Below, piece by piece: positions 17,269 to 24,878 of a stretch of 36,013 nucleotides of DNA. Location: assembly GCA_002070265.1 (NCBI GenBank), contig MWCX01000035.1, forward strand, positions 1 through 36,013, given 5' to 3'. The stretch comes from Bacteroidetes bacterium ADurb.Bin174. GTDB taxonomy: Bacteria; Bacteroidota; Bacteroidia; Bacteroidales; Paludibacteraceae. The stretch's first letter is position 1, and each line of letters opens with the position of its first letter. The notes below the pieces were generated by a model. That model was given only the letters and a program-made list of their open reading frames with translations, did no database searches and was not told the origin of the DNA. The position numbers and the translations under genes were made by a program.

Positions 17269-17710
17269 CTGTTGTGTTTATATTTTTGTGAATCATGTTT
17301 ATGTCTTTGATAAGGTGGTGCGTTGACCGTACCGTATCCAATGTATGAGTAATGATCATTCCGCAAGGGTATGAAATGAAATAGTCAATATTTTGATACA
17401 AAATAAACAAAGTGTCTTGAGGCAGGTCATTCAATTGCATAACGAACAGACTGGCTTGTTCTTCTTTGTTTAAGGGAAGCTTGATGTTACTTACATCTTT
17501 TTGATTGTCATACAATAGGCTGTCCATGGCCGACCCATCTTGGTCCAAAGCAAAAACGGTCAAGCTGTCAATAATCACGGCTTTATTGCTAACAGATTCA
17601 AAAAAACCGACACGCAAAAAGACCTCTTTGCTTTCTCTGCAGGTTTCGTCTTGTTTGCAGGCAGAAAACAAAGCTATGGAAAGCATGAAGATGATTGGTA
17701 AACGCCTCAT
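17240..17710 (-). CDS. DUF6452 family lipoprotein
   Basis: The 156-residue protein begins with a lipoprotein signal peptide whose lipobox LFSAC places the acylated Cys at 18. The rest is mostly beta and carries a conserved CRESKEVFLRVGFF start of the mature domain. I recognise it as DUF6452, a Bacteroidota family of unknown function found beside DUF6048. It starts 8 nt after the preceding GT2 gene, so it is probably in the same transcript. The +2 residues KQDE do not decide surface or periplasmic sorting on their own. Confidence 0.7.
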   Translation of the reverse strand: MRRLPIIFMLSIALFSACKQDETCRESKEVFLRVGFFESVSNKAVIIDSLTVFALDQDGSAMDSLLYDNQKDVSNIKLPLNKEEQASLFVMQLNDLPQDTLFILYQNIDYFISYPCGMIITHTLDTVRSTHHLIKDINMIHKNINTTDVQHLQVLL

Positions 17711-17718
17711 AAACGGTG

Positions 17719-18669
17719 TTAGATTTTCTTTTCAATCTTATAATTATTTCTTTCAGATGAATTTCTGGCGACTATTTCTCCCAGAAATCCGGTCATGAAT
17801 AACTGTGCGCCCAATATCATAGCCACTAAGGCAATGTAAAAATAAGGGCTGTCGGTCACCAAAGTAGCCTTGACCTGATTGACAATGGCGTGAATTTTAA
17901 TAGCTCCGACAACAATTACGGCTATAAATCCTAAGATGAACATCAAACTTCCGTAGAGTCCAAAAAAATGCATGGGTTTTTTGCCGAATTTATTCAAGAA
18001 CCAAACGGTCATTAAATCCAAATAGCCGTTTATAAAACGGCTCATGCCAAACTTAGTCGTGCCGAATTCCCGTTTTCTATGTGTGACTACCTTTTCTCCT
18101 ATTTTTGTGAAGCCTGCGTTTTTTGCTAAAAAGGGTATGTATCGGTGCATTTCACCATAAACTTCTATGTTTTTTACTACCTCTTTTTTATAAGCTTTTA
18201 AACCACAGTTCATGTCGTGAAGTTTCAATCCCGTCACCTTGCGCGCTGTCGCATTGTAAAGTTTGGAAGGTAAATTTTTTGTCAGTTTGGAATCGTATCT
18301 TTTCTTTTTCCACCCCGACACCAAATCATAACCTTCTTTCGTGATCATACGGTAAAGTTCGGGGATTTCATCCGGACTGTCTTGCAAGTCAGCGTCCATG
18401 GTTATGACTACATCGCCCTGTACTTCCTGAAATCCACAATGTAAGGCCGGAGATTTTCCATAGTTATTGCGGAATTTGATGCCTCTAACATGTTTTGAAC
18501 GGGACTTTAAATCTTCGATGACTTTCCAGGAGTCATCCGTGCTGCCGTCATCAACAAAAATGATTTCATAGCTGAATTGATTTTTTTGCATCACTTCATC
18601 AATCCAATCATGAAGCTTGGGCAACGACTCTGCTTCATTATAAAGAGGTATGACAATGGATATATTCAT
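17719..18669 (-). CDS. Family 2 glycosyltransferase (DPM1/GtrB-like)
   Basis: The 316-residue protein opens with the GT-A fold (SIVIPLYNEAESL; FVDDGSTDDSW) and the metal-binding DAD in TMDADLQDSP, and ends with two transmembrane helices (about 233-256 and 275-300). This is the architecture of polyprenyl-phosphate glycosyltransferases such as GtrB and DPM1, which charge undecaprenyl phosphate with a sugar at the inner membrane. Substrate specificity cannot be read. The pairing with an upstream DUF4199 gene is a recurrent arrangement in Bacteroidota, suggesting a joint envelope function. Confidence 0.88.
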   Translation of the reverse strand: MNISIVIPLYNEAESLPKLHDWIDEVMQKNQFSYEIIFVDDGSTDDSWKVIEDLKSRSKHVRGIKFRNNYGKSPALHCGFQEVQGDVVITMDADLQDSPDEIPELYRMITKEGYDLVSGWKKKRYDSKLTKNLPSKLYNATARKVTGLKLHDMNCGLKAYKKEVVKNIEVYGEMHRYIPFLAKNAGFTKIGEKVVTHRKREFGTTKFGMSRFINGYLDLMTVWFLNKFGKKPMHFFGLYGSLMFILGFIAVIVVGAIKIHAIVNQVKATLVTDSPYFYIALVAMILGAQLFMTGFLGEIVARNSSERNNYKIEKKI

Positions 18670-18719
18670 GTGTTTGTTCTAAAAAATATTTCGTATTCGT
18701 TCTAAGATATTGATTGTGT

Positions 18720-19274
18720 TTATTGATTTTGATGTTCGGACAGGCTGTCATCTTCAAAAATGCTTTTTTCTTTCTTGAGCATGCCGCCTAAAATCAATCC
18801 GAGTATGATTCCCAAGAATACATTGACCCATATGGTTTGAAGAGAATAAGTGACGGGGCGCATCGTTTTTTCAACAGCGGAAATATAATCCTCGTCAATC
18901 GGTAAGTTGAGCTTTTCAAAAATGGCGTGGTTTTGCTCCATTTGACGCATACTCTCTTCAAAGAGGGCAGGCAGGTATTCGGTGTTGATGTATTGCAAAT
19001 AGATAATTTTGAAAACCGAAGCGATGATGGCGGCAAATAAGAATGTCAACACTACATAATTAAATACTTTCCAGTATTTGATTGTTCCTCCGCAATCCAC
19101 ATCCCTATACCGTTTTGCCATCCTGTGCATGAGAACGATGATAAGAGCCATCATTAAATAAGAAAGGAACACCAAAGGCAGAATCTTAGACCCGGAAAGC
19201 AGGAAGTTTACAAAAAACAGAACCCCCATGATTAATCCGTTGGTCATGGTGGATTTAAATATATTGTCTTGCAT
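18720..19274 (-). CDS. DUF4199 membrane protein
   Basis: The 184-residue protein has about four transmembrane helices (two within about 14-52, one near 72-97, one near 147-168) and a longer loop before the last one. It fits the DUF4199 family of unknown function. The frame could start at 19439, but I use the ATG at 19274 because the extra residues overlap cls, have no homologous character and include the promoter-like element at 19319-19326. It lies 50 nt upstream of the GT2 gene. Confidence 0.75.
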   Translation of the reverse strand: MQDNIFKSTMTNGLIMGVLFFVNFLLSGSKILPLVFLSYLMMALIIVLMHRMAKRYRDVDCGGTIKYWKVFNYVVLTFLFAAIIASVFKIIYLQYINTEYLPALFEESMRQMEQNHAIFEKLNLPIDEDYISAVEKTMRPVTYSLQTIWVNVFLGIILGLILGGMLKKEKSIFEDDSLSEHQNQ

Positions 19275-19318
19275 ATGTTGAGATTTTAATTGATTCGTAC
19301 TTACAGCTTTTGAAAGTA

Positions 19319-19326
19319 CAAAAATA
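19319..19326 (-). promoter_or_regulatory. -7 element before DUF4199
   Basis: The minus strand reads TATTTTTG, matching TAnnTTTG, with expected initiation about 40 nt before the DUF4199 start. No convincing -33 TTTG is present. Confidence 0.4.
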
Positions 19327-19345
19327 CAAATAAAAAACAAGTTTT

Positions 19346-20770
19346 TTATATGATGGGGCTGAAGAGTCTGGCAAATGATTCTTTCAGCATCTGGCTTTTT
19401 TTTCGATTTTTCCAGTCGGACAAAGTAATTTCTTTGCAATTTTCCATATCAGCCTTGAAAAGTTGCTTCAATTCCAAGGCAGTTTTTGTGTCATAAATAA
19501 AAGCATTGGCTTCAAAGTTTTGATTAAAACTTCTTTCGTCAAGATTCGCTGAGCCGACTATGGAAATAAAATCATCAATCACGATGGCTTTGCTGTGCAG
19601 AAATCCGGCTGTGTACTGAAACACCTGTACACCGGCTTCGAGAATTTCTCCGAAATAACTAAATGAACAAGCATCAGATAACCTGGAATCGGATCTTGTA
19701 GGAACCATCAATTTGATTTCAATCCCGCTAAGGCTGGCAATGACAATGGCATTCAGCATAATTTCGTTCGGTGCAAAATATGGCGTGTGTATATACACAT
19801 ATCGGTGTGCCGACATGATAGCCAACGCAATGCCCTGCATGATGTTTTCCCAATTGGTATCAGGACCGCTACTCACGATTTGCACCAGGTTGTCTTCAAA
19901 CTTAGATGGTTTAGGATAATATTTAATGTCAGTGATTAATTTTCGTTCCACGAAATGCCAATCTGATAGAAACAGCGACTGCAAACCATGAACAGCCGCA
20001 CCCTCTATGCATAGAAAAGTATCCCGCCATTTTCCGTATTTATTGCCGAAAATATATCTGTCGGCAAAGTTTAATCCTCCGATAAAACCGTATTTTCCAT
20101 CAACAATCAATATTTTACGATGATTTCTAAAATTGATTTTGCTTCTTCTCAATCTCAATCTCAGCGGGAGAAACGGTACCACATAAACACCGGCTTCTTT
20201 CAAGGATTTGAGATAGCTTTTGGATAGGTCAAAACTGCCCAGGTAATCATAAATCATCCTGACCCTAACACCTGACTTGGCTTTTTTGATTAAAAGTTCT
20301 CTCAGATAATTGGATATTCTGTCATTTTCAAAGATGAAAAATTGAATGTGAATGTGTTCTTCTGCTTTCTCAATGGTGTCAAACATGGAAGTGAAAGTTG
20401 ATTCTCCGTCAGACAACACATCAATTTTATTACAAAGATGCAAAGTAGCATCGTTGTTATTGTATAATAGCTTAACTAAATTTAAATGATGAGTTTCGGA
20501 AATAATGGCTGAACACGCTTCCGGCTTTATCTCCTTGTAGGGCAGTTTAGTCAAATGTTTAACACTGATTTTGGAAAAAACTTTTTGCTTGCGATAGTTC
20601 TGTCCGATCATCAAATATAGAAATATTCCGATCCCCGGCAATAAAACCATCACCAAGATCCATGAAAGAGAACGCGTAGGATTTCTGTTTTCGAGTAATA
20701 ATACTGAAATGGAACTGATGATCATGTACAAATATAGGGCTATCAGCAAGATGAGAAGAAGCTTATTCAT
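19346..20770 (-). CDS. cls: Cardiolipin synthase (phospholipase D family)
   Basis: The 474-residue enzyme condenses two phosphatidylglycerol molecules, or related donors, to cardiolipin at the inner membrane. Two N-terminal transmembrane helices (about 3-26 and 35-56) precede two HKD motifs: His217/Lys219/Asp224 (HRKILIVD) and His392/Lys394/Asp399 (HSKAIVID), each followed by a GGxN- or GSANLDERSF-type segment. The start is the ATG at 20770, which begins the first hydrophobic helix; the longer frame to 20842 adds residues without homology character. It lies 86 nt after ribD. Confidence 0.93.
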   Translation of the reverse strand: MNKLLLILLIALYLYMIISSISVLLLENRNPTRSLSWILVMVLLPGIGIFLYLMIGQNYRKQKVFSKISVKHLTKLPYKEIKPEACSAIISETHHLNLVKLLYNNNDATLHLCNKIDVLSDGESTFTSMFDTIEKAEEHIHIQFFIFENDRISNYLRELLIKKAKSGVRVRMIYDYLGSFDLSKSYLKSLKEAGVYVVPFLPLRLRLRRSKINFRNHRKILIVDGKYGFIGGLNFADRYIFGNKYGKWRDTFLCIEGAAVHGLQSLFLSDWHFVERKLITDIKYYPKPSKFEDNLVQIVSSGPDTNWENIMQGIALAIMSAHRYVYIHTPYFAPNEIMLNAIVIASLSGIEIKLMVPTRSDSRLSDACSFSYFGEILEAGVQVFQYTAGFLHSKAIVIDDFISIVGSANLDERSFNQNFEANAFIYDTKTALELKQLFKADMENCKEITLSDWKNRKKSQMLKESFARLFSPII

Positions 20771-20856
20771 AAATCGGTATTTGACCCCATAATTTCCTTT
20801 CGGTAAACAACAGGCGCGGCGGTTGGCATGAAAATATGTCACATGCTACACAGAGC

Positions 20857-21918
20857 TTATGGAGTATTGAATTTTTTATTTCTGTTAATATATTTGAGAT
20901 GCAAATGATTGTTGATGATTACGGAACTGTCGGGAACAATGCCCATTGAAGGTGCTTGAACACCTCGTCCGATTACCTGCTCGGATACTTCAACCCATGC
21001 CTCATCCCACAATCCTGCATCAATAAAGTTGTTCAGTAATTGAGCGCCACCTTCAACCAATACGGAATGAATGTTTTTTGAAACGAGTATCTGTAATAAA
21101 TTGTTCAGCATAAACTCATCAAATTGAAGGTGAAGGTATTCGGTACTTTCTGTGTTTTTACGTGGATTTTCAGTAAAAATCAATGTTTCAGCTAAATCGT
21201 TGAAAATATTGTAATTCCCGGGTATTCTTCCGGTTCGGTCTAAAATGATGCGAATGGGATTTTTGCCGGGCCAATGTTTGGTTATCAGCGACGGATTATC
21301 TAATACAGCCGTATTGGTGCTGACCATGATGGCTTGATTTTCCGACCGCATTTTATGGGTAAGTTGCTTGGCAAGCTGACTAGAAATTTGAAGCGGCGGA
21401 GTGTTGACATCATGTCGGATGATATCAATAAATCCGTCCCTTGTTTCAGCCCATTTCAGCAGGATGAATGGTCTGTGTTCATTGTACAATGCAAAAAAAC
21501 GTTTGTTTAAGCGAAAGCATTCATCCTCCAATACATTCGTTACCACTTTGATGCCTGCATCCTGAAGTATTTTGATCCCTCTTCCCGATACTTTCGGATT
21601 GGGATCCAATGTTCCGATGACTACCTTCGGGATTTTTTTATCGACGATCAAGTGGGCACAAGGTTGAGTTTTACCTACATGAGAACAAGGCTCCAAATTC
21701 ACATACAAGGTTGATTCCCGAAGTAATGACTCATCTTTTACGGATAAGATGGCATTGGGCTCAGCATGAGCTTCACCGTACCTGTGATGAAACCCTTCAC
21801 CTATAATTTGATGGTTGTGCACTACAACAGCTCCTACCATCGGATTTGGCGCAACATATCCTCCTCCGAAAGAAGCAAGCTGTAAACATCTGTACATGTA
21901 TTTTTCTTCGTAATTCAT
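20857..21918 (-). CDS. ribD: Bifunctional riboflavin deaminase/reductase
   Basis: The 353-residue enzyme performs the second and third steps of riboflavin synthesis. The N-terminal deaminase has the zinc ligands His51, Cys78 and Cys87 (HAEPNAI, PCSHVGKTQPCAHL) and catalytic Glu53. The C-terminal reductase (about 148-350) carries the NADPH/substrate-binding VEGGAQLLNNFI segment (288-299). Both domains appear full length. It is divergent from prmC and first in the minus-strand series running to tkt; no other riboflavin genes are nearby. Confidence 0.95.
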   Translation of the reverse strand: MNYEEKYMYRCLQLASFGGGYVAPNPMVGAVVVHNHQIIGEGFHHRYGEAHAEPNAILSVKDESLLRESTLYVNLEPCSHVGKTQPCAHLIVDKKIPKVVIGTLDPNPKVSGRGIKILQDAGIKVVTNVLEDECFRLNKRFFALYNEHRPFILLKWAETRDGFIDIIRHDVNTPPLQISSQLAKQLTHKMRSENQAIMVSTNTAVLDNPSLITKHWPGKNPIRIILDRTGRIPGNYNIFNDLAETLIFTENPRKNTESTEYLHLQFDEFMLNNLLQILVSKNIHSVLVEGGAQLLNNFIDAGLWDEAWVEVSEQVIGRGVQAPSMGIVPDSSVIINNHLHLKYINRNKKFNTP

Positions 21919-22013
21919 TTGGACACTTCTAAGACATCTTACGGTTTTTGGGTTGAATAGTTATTTTGAGACACTGCCTTGGTGTGATTGTGTGAAAACT
22001 AAAAATTATCATG

Positions 22014-22021
22014 TAAATTTG
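22014..22021 (+). promoter_or_regulatory. -7 element just before the prmC ATG
   Basis: TAAATTTG ends 6 nt before the ATG at 22028, and TTG at 21988-21990 is 23 nt upstream of it. Initiation is expected about 2 nt before the start codon. Confidence 0.5.
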
Positions 22022-22027
22022 CAGACC

Positions 22028-22864
22028 ATGCAACAAGCCATAAAATTCATCCGTAGCAATTTGTCAGCTTCTTATTCAGCGTTAGAGCTGCAATCCGTAT
22101 CACGACTGTTGATATCTAAAGTCAGCGGCTACAGTTTCACCGAAATTATAGTGAACAAAAATACAATATTTTCTGAAGAACAACGGAAAGTCCTGCAGAA
22201 TTATGTCGAAAAACTCAAAAGGGGCTTGCCTATACAATATGTATTGGGTGAAACGGAATTTTTCGGATTGCATTTCACGGTCAATGATGCGGTGCTGATT
22301 CCGCGACCTGAAACCGAGGAGTTGGTTCAATGGATGGTAGAAGAGATTAAGCATGATAGTCTTATTCTTGATATCGGTACCGGAAGCGGTTGCATTGCGA
22401 TAGCTTTAAAACATTTTTTGCCGGATGCTGATGTGTATGCGTGTGATATTGACGAAGATAGTTTAGAAGTGGCAACAATGAATGCAGAGAATCTTGGATT
22501 GAAAATCAATTTTTTCCCATGTGATATTTTGAAAGCTGAAAAATCCGACCGAAAATATCATGTTATAGTGAGCAATCCGCCCTATATCCCGTGTTCCGAA
22601 CGTAAGGACGTAATGAATAGGGTCAAAGATTTCGAGCCGGAAAGGGCTTTGTTTGTTGAAGATTCCGATCCTTTGATTTTTTATCGTAAAATTGCGCAGT
22701 TTGCTCAATCAAATTTATTCCCCGGAGGAAATTTGTTTTTTGAAGTGCATCGCGACTTCGGCAAAGCCTGCGTTCAATTGTTGGAAGATATGTCGTATGT
22801 AAAGATTCAATTGAAAAAAGATATATTTGGTAATGAGCGGATGGTAAGGGCAGTAAAGAAATGA
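22028..22864 (+). CDS. prmC: Peptide chain release factor N5-glutamine methyltransferase
   Basis: The 278-residue enzyme methylates the GGQ glutamine of release factors RF1 and RF2. The SAM-binding DIGTGSG (115-121), the substrate motif NPPY (183-186) and the linker IPRPETEEL (91-99) are diagnostic for PrmC/HemK, and the helical N-terminal RF-binding domain is present. I use the ATG at 22028; the frame is open to a TTG at 21953, but the promoter element lies between. Confidence 0.95.
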   Translation: MQQAIKFIRSNLSASYSALELQSVSRLLISKVSGYSFTEIIVNKNTIFSEEQRKVLQNYVEKLKRGLPIQYVLGETEFFGLHFTVNDAVLIPRPETEELVQWMVEEIKHDSLILDIGTGSGCIAIALKHFLPDADVYACDIDEDSLEVATMNAENLGLKINFFPCDILKAEKSDRKYHVIVSNPPYIPCSERKDVMNRVKDFEPERALFVEDSDPLIFYRKIAQFAQSNLFPGGNLFFEVHRDFGKACVQLLEDMSYVKIQLKKDIFGNERMVRAVKK

Positions 22865-22903
22865 ATGTTTATCATCTTTCCCTTTTTCTGTTCGGTAACA
22901 CAC

Positions 22904-22936
22904 ATTAAACTTTTTTCTTTTTAGTAGGTCTAAACA
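22904..22936 (+). promoter_or_regulatory. Candidate ECF-sigma autoregulated promoter P1
   Basis: ATTAAAC (22904-22910), a 17-nt spacer, then GTCTAAACA (22928-22936), 23 nt before the sigma-factor ATG. The same two boxes with the same spacer occur at 23565-23597. GTCTA-type -10 boxes are typical of ECF sigma promoters in this phylum. Confidence 0.65.
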
Positions 22937-22959
22937 TTGATTTTGTAATTTATAAAAGA

Positions 22960-23511
22960 ATGGCTGTTAAAGAAAGTGCCGATTTATTGAGATTGCTTGC
23001 CCAGCCCAAAACTCGTGCAAAAGCCTTTTCCGAAGTAGTGCTCTTGTATCAGGAGCGTTTGTATTGGCATATTCGAAAAATGGTCTTATCTCATGATGAT
23101 GCCCATGATGTATTGCAGAATACTTTTATGAAAGCATGGAGAGGGCTTGATAATTTCAGGGGAGATGCGCAGTTGTCAACATGGCTTTACAAAATAGCCA
23201 CAAATGAGACAATAACGTTTTTAAACACCCTAAGGATGCATAATCTCACAGGAATAGATGATGTTGAAAGCCTGCTTGCCGATCAGTTAAAAGCTGACCC
23301 GTATTTCTCCGGCAATGAAGCCGAAATGAAGTTGCAGGAAGCAATTCTCAGTTTACCGGAAAAACAAAGATTGGTGTTTAATATGAAGTATTTTGATGAT
23401 TTGAAATATGAGGAAATGGAGAAAATATTAGACACTTCGGTTGGCGCATTGAAAGCCTCCTATCACCATGCAGTTAAAAAAATTGAGAAATTTTTGTTGA
23501 CAGAAGAATGA
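22960..23511 (+). CDS. ECF-family RNA polymerase sigma factor
   Basis: The 183-residue protein has the sigma-70 region 2 (about 22-95: DAHDVLQNTFMKAWRGLDNF and STWLYKIATNETITFL) and region 4 (about 125-178: ILSLPEKQRLVFNMKYFDDLKYEEMEKIL with a helix-turn-helix) joined by a linker, and no region 3 or extra C-terminal domain. It should direct RNA polymerase to a dedicated promoter set. The downstream genes encode a small single-pass membrane protein and a Spy-like periplasmic protein, which suggests an envelope-stress regulon. A shared promoter motif upstream of this gene and of the next gene suggests autoregulation. Confidence 0.93.
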   Translation: MAVKESADLLRLLAQPKTRAKAFSEVVLLYQERLYWHIRKMVLSHDDAHDVLQNTFMKAWRGLDNFRGDAQLSTWLYKIATNETITFLNTLRMHNLTGIDDVESLLADQLKADPYFSGNEAEMKLQEAILSLPEKQRLVFNMKYFDDLKYEEMEKILDTSVGALKASYHHAVKKIEKFLLTEE

Positions 23512-23564
23512 ATGGGGCTTTTAAGAGTGTTTATTTATTAAACAATTTCCTTTAACTTTTTCAG

Positions 23565-23597
23565 ATTAAACCTTTTAGTTTTATGATAGTCTAAACA
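23565..23597 (+). promoter_or_regulatory. Candidate ECF-sigma promoter P2
   Basis: ATTAAAC (23565-23571), 17 nt, GTCTAAACA (23589-23597), 15 nt before the ATG at 23613. It matches P1 in both boxes and in spacer length. Confidence 0.65.
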
Positions 23598-23612
23598 AAC
23601 GTATCACAAAAA

Positions 23613-23948
23613 ATGGAAAAAACAGATCAAAAAATATTGCAGACCTTTGGAAATAGCAATCCGTTTACTGTGCCGGAAGGCTACTTTGAAGATTTTGCAT
23701 CCGATATCAATTCTCAGATAGCAGATGAACAGGTAACTTTTAAAAAGTTGATGAAACCCTGGATGTACCTGGCTGCAATGTTTGTTGGCGTATTCTTGAT
23801 AGGCAATGTTTTCTATGCCATTCACCAACAAAACAAAAATCGGGATGCTGAATTATATGAAATGTATCTCATGTCACAATTAGATCAAACTATTTTGTAC
23901 GATTACTATGCGTTTTCAATGACAGATGATGACGCAAATAACCATTAA
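23613..23948 (+). CDS. Small single-pass membrane protein, putative anti-sigma factor
   Basis: The 111-residue protein has an N-terminal, presumably cytoplasmic part (1-48) with the motif NPFTVPEGYFEDF (15-27), one transmembrane helix (about 50-70, MYLAAMFVGVFLIGNVFYAI) and a short acidic, Tyr-rich outer part. It lies between the ECF sigma gene and a Spy-like gene, and a one-helix protein in that position is a natural anti-sigma candidate. No zinc-binding HxxxCxxC motif or other recognised anti-sigma domain is visible, so the function is inferred from layout. I have seen PEGYF-type segments in small Bacteroidota membrane proteins beside sigma genes. Confidence 0.7.
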   Translation: MEKTDQKILQTFGNSNPFTVPEGYFEDFASDINSQIADEQVTFKKLMKPWMYLAAMFVGVFLIGNVFYAIHQQNKNRDAELYEMYLMSQLDQTILYDYYAFSMTDDDANNH

Positions 23949-23960
23949 AATTAAGAAACA

Positions 23961-24437
23961 ATGAAACCGAAATTATTAATTACTTTAACGCTCTTATTTT
24001 TCTTTGGCACCCTCACTGCACAGCAAAGAGGTCCACGTTTTTCGAAGGAGGAAGTAATAAATCGCAAGTGGACAGCCATCAGTGAAAAATTAAATGCATC
24101 TGCTGAAGATTTAGCTAAGATTGAGCCGATTTTCCGTGAAACTGAGGAAGAATTGTGGAATTTATTGTCTAAAAACAGGGAAGCTTTCAGAAATAGGCGT
24201 GCAAATGGCCCTGAAAGTGTGAATTTTGAAGCCATCAATGAAGCTATGGTGAATTTTGAGGTGGAAAATGCTAATATTCATAAAAAATATTACCAGAAAT
24301 TGAAAAAGGTAGTTTCCGCAGAACTTATCAATAAGTTACTGAGAGCAGAAAAAGAATATCAAAGAGAATTGACGCAACGAAGTGTTGGACAACCACCCAG
24401 AGATCCAAGATGGCCGAGAGAGCCAAGGAGACCTTAA
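23961..24437 (+). CDS. Spy/CpxP-like periplasmic protein
   Basis: The 158-residue protein has a signal peptide ending near FGTLTA (about 20) and then a highly charged, all-helical mature part (SKEEVINRKWTAISEKLNASAEDLAKIEPIF...), like the Spy/CpxP and heavy-metal-sensor family of periplasmic stress proteins. A classic LTxxQ motif is not obvious. The C-terminus is a Pro/Arg tail (QPPRDPRWPREPRRP). It starts 12 nt after the membrane-protein gene and precedes a strong terminator, so the pair is one unit. In the Cpx-type model it would bind unfolded protein or modulate the sensor. Confidence 0.7.
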   Translation: MKPKLLITLTLLFFFGTLTAQQRGPRFSKEEVINRKWTAISEKLNASAEDLAKIEPIFRETEEELWNLLSKNREAFRNRRANGPESVNFEAINEAMVNFEVENANIHKKYYQKLKKVVSAELINKLLRAEKEYQRELTQRSVGQPPRDPRWPREPRRP

Positions 24438-24483
24438 TTATTTTATTCCAGAATTTCAGAAAATACTAGGCACTATAAAGTTG

Positions 24484-24566
24484 GGCTGTCTCAAAGGTGA
24501 TGTGAACCCCGAAAGTTAGACAAAAAACTTTCGGGGTTCACATCAAAGTAAAGACAACCTTTTTTT
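24484..24566 (+). terminator. Two-level hairpin terminator with IS-end-like palindrome
   Basis: An outer stem (GGCTGTCT at 24484-24491 with AGACAACC at 24552-24559, one mismatch) is followed by seven T. Inside it, TGATGTGAACCCCGAAAGTT (24498-24517) and AACTTTCGGGGTTCACATCA (24526-24545) form a perfect 20-bp stem with an 8-nt loop. It follows the sigma-factor operon. The inner palindrome with AAGTTAGACA resembles ends of IS3-type elements. Confidence 0.75.
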
Positions 24567-24665
24567 GTGTCGAGACAAAAAAATGAAGAAGAGTCTGAGG
24601 CAACGGGATTGCGATTTTTCAGCGAATAAACTGTCTTTTATGTTTTAACATCCGAAAAAATAGCT

Positions 24666-24673
24666 TATCTTTG
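24666..24673 (+). promoter_or_regulatory. -7 element before tRNA-Cys
   Basis: TATCTTTG matches TAnnTTTG and lies 18 nt before the mature tRNA 5' end, the same distance as for tRNA-Ser. No clear TTTG is present at -33. Confidence 0.6.
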
Positions 24674-24691
24674 CAATCCTAAAAGTGATAG

Positions 24692-24762
24692 GGTACTTTG
24701 GCCGAGTGGTTAGGCACCGGTCTGCAAAACCGTTTACGGCGGTTCGAGTCCGCCAAGTACCT
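24692..24762 (+). tRNA. tRNA-Cys (GCA)
   Basis: The 71-nt gene has a fully paired acceptor stem (GGTACTT with AAGTACC), anticodon GCA at 24724-24726, the GGTTCGAGTCC T-arm and the U73 discriminator expected for cysteine. CCA is encoded (24763-24765), unlike the tRNA-Ser in this window. Confidence 0.95.
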
Positions 24763-24771
24763 CCACAAAAA

Positions 24772-24801
24772 GGCTGTCTATTAAGTTAGGCAGCTTTTTT
24801 T
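24772..24801 (+). terminator. Terminator of tRNA-Cys
   Basis: GGCTGTCTA (24772-24780) pairs with TAGGCAGCT (24787-24795, two G-U pairs) across a 6-nt loop and is followed by a T run. The stem is almost the same as the rpsP terminator at 30175-30198. Confidence 0.85.
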
Positions 24802-24849
24802 GTAGTCCGATATGTGGCGTCGACTAATTAGTGTATCCACTTAATTTTG

Positions 24850-24857
24850 TACTTTTG
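24850..24857 (+). promoter_or_regulatory. -7 element before malQ
   Basis: TACTTTTG matches TAnnTTTG, 21 nt before the ATG at 24879. A perfect palindrome ACTAATTAGT (24823-24832) lies 17 nt upstream and could be a regulator site. Confidence 0.5.
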
Positions 24858-24878
24858 CAAGCGTATTGATGATTGAAT

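Noticed and set aside
19275-19439. 55-residue N-terminal extension of DUF4199
   Set aside because: It overlaps cls and a promoter-like element; the ATG at 19274 gives the normal family start.
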